DNA of 25,675 nt from an uncultured Acidobacteriota bacterium (GTDB lineage: Bacteria; Acidobacteriota; Terriglobia; Terriglobales; CAINCZ01). The position numbers and the translations under genes were made by a program. Under the pieces are notes generated by a model that saw only the letters and a program-made list of their open reading frames with translations, was not told the origin of the DNA and ran no database searches. The stretch covers positions 1-25,675 of the forward strand of contig CAINCZ010000010.1 of the NCBI GenBank assembly GCA_903847195.1, in the 5' to 3' direction. The stretch's first letter is position 1. The number at the start of each line of letters is the position of its first letter. Below, piece after piece: positions 25,290 through 25,675 of the stretch.

Positions 25290-25675
25290 GCTTGTTCCGC
25301 AAATCCAGAACCAGAAATTACTTGCCGATGGCGCTGCATATCAGGGTACACGAAACCTGCGCGTCGTCGGGCACTTTGTCCCTCGGCCCGCAAACTCTGG
25401 GCTTGTCGCTCTGGCCGGGCAAAGGTAAATTGGATGCATCGGCCCATCGTGGCCAGCGAACGGGGTACATCAAGAACATTCTCGTCAGGGTATTGTTGGT
25501 CAAAGGCCTGCGGGCGTTTACAATTTTTTCGCCCAGGTAGAGCGCCGGCGGCACGAAGCAGCCGGGCCGTGTTACGAGCTTCGCCGCAAACCAGAGAGGT
25601 AGGGAAATGAGCGTGATCCCCTGTATTCCCCAGCAGCAGAGCCGGAACGTCGATGTTTATGGCGAGCGCATTCAT
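25290..25675. other. 386-bp region at the window edge without a confident gene
   Basis: Open frames exist on both strands (for example a minus-strand frame from 25675, MNALAINIDVPALLLGN onward, running into the MFS gene), but none shows recognisable motifs or a supporting ribosome site inside the window. It should hold the MFS promoter; no consensus pair was found. A weak GGGCG/CGCCC stem near 25518-25536 encloses a T-rich loop. Confidence 0.4.

Noticed and set aside
25187..25675. 162-aa minus-strand frame at the window end
   Set aside because: Its C-terminal part runs through the start of the MFS gene in another frame; no motif or ribosome site supports it, and it may only be a chance frame.

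Overview
The window is GC-rich, densely coded bacterial DNA. The gene families suggest an Acidobacteriota (Terriglobia-like) soil or sediment bacterium: a long Gln-rich coiled-coil porin, a Tat-exported dienelactone hydrolase, a type II secretion/type IV pilus-like assembly operon whose PilN begins INLASQPF, a CIRCE-controlled groESL operon and a small SET-domain methyltransferase. This assignment is inferred from gene content, not from a marker-gene phylogeny.

Layout. (1) 1-1430: the 3'-truncated remnant of a type I restriction-modification methyltransferase (HsdM), cut by a complete IS256-family element (transposase 156-1373, minus strand). No target duplication is visible, and an orphan plus-strand terminator follows. 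(2) 1587-4116, minus: proB-proA proline biosynthesis operon with overlapping genes. (3) 4346-6065, plus: a DedA/VTT-type membrane protein and an exported dienelactone hydrolase, each followed by a hairpin. (4) 6286-8112, minus: a DcaP-like coiled-coil outer-membrane porin. (5) 8644-9652, plus: SET-domain protein and an MscL channel carrying a C-terminal four-cysteine zinc-ribbon-like tail. (6) 9814-12160, minus: groES-groEL with a consensus sigma70 promoter, a perfect CIRCE operator and a shared terminator. (7) 12290-12856, plus: decayed PAS-sensor pseudogene. (8) 13051-19737, plus: seven-gene assembly operon (inner-membrane platform, ATPase, PilM-, PilN-, PilO- and PilP/GspC-like proteins, atypical pseudopilin). 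(9) 19897-22801, minus: a compact five-gene operon with a YeeE/YedE transporter split into two half-proteins, an unrecognised exported three-cysteine protein, a class-V aminotransferase/cysteine desulfurase-like enzyme and a DUF3343-like putative Se/S carrier. It looks like a sulfur or selenium uptake and trafficking module and is the best candidate here for something under-described. (10) 23020-25289: ErpA/IscA-type Fe-S protein (minus), a small two-TM protein (plus) and an MFS exporter (minus).

How they fit together: the assembly operon encodes the cytoplasmic motor, the inner-membrane alignment complex and one pseudopilin, but no secretin, prepilin peptidase or major pilin lies in this window. 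The sulfur/selenium cluster pairs import (two YedE halves) with a PLP enzyme and a small carrier, and the Fe-S A-type carrier lies next to it as a separate unit. No tRNA, rRNA or CRISPR array was seen.
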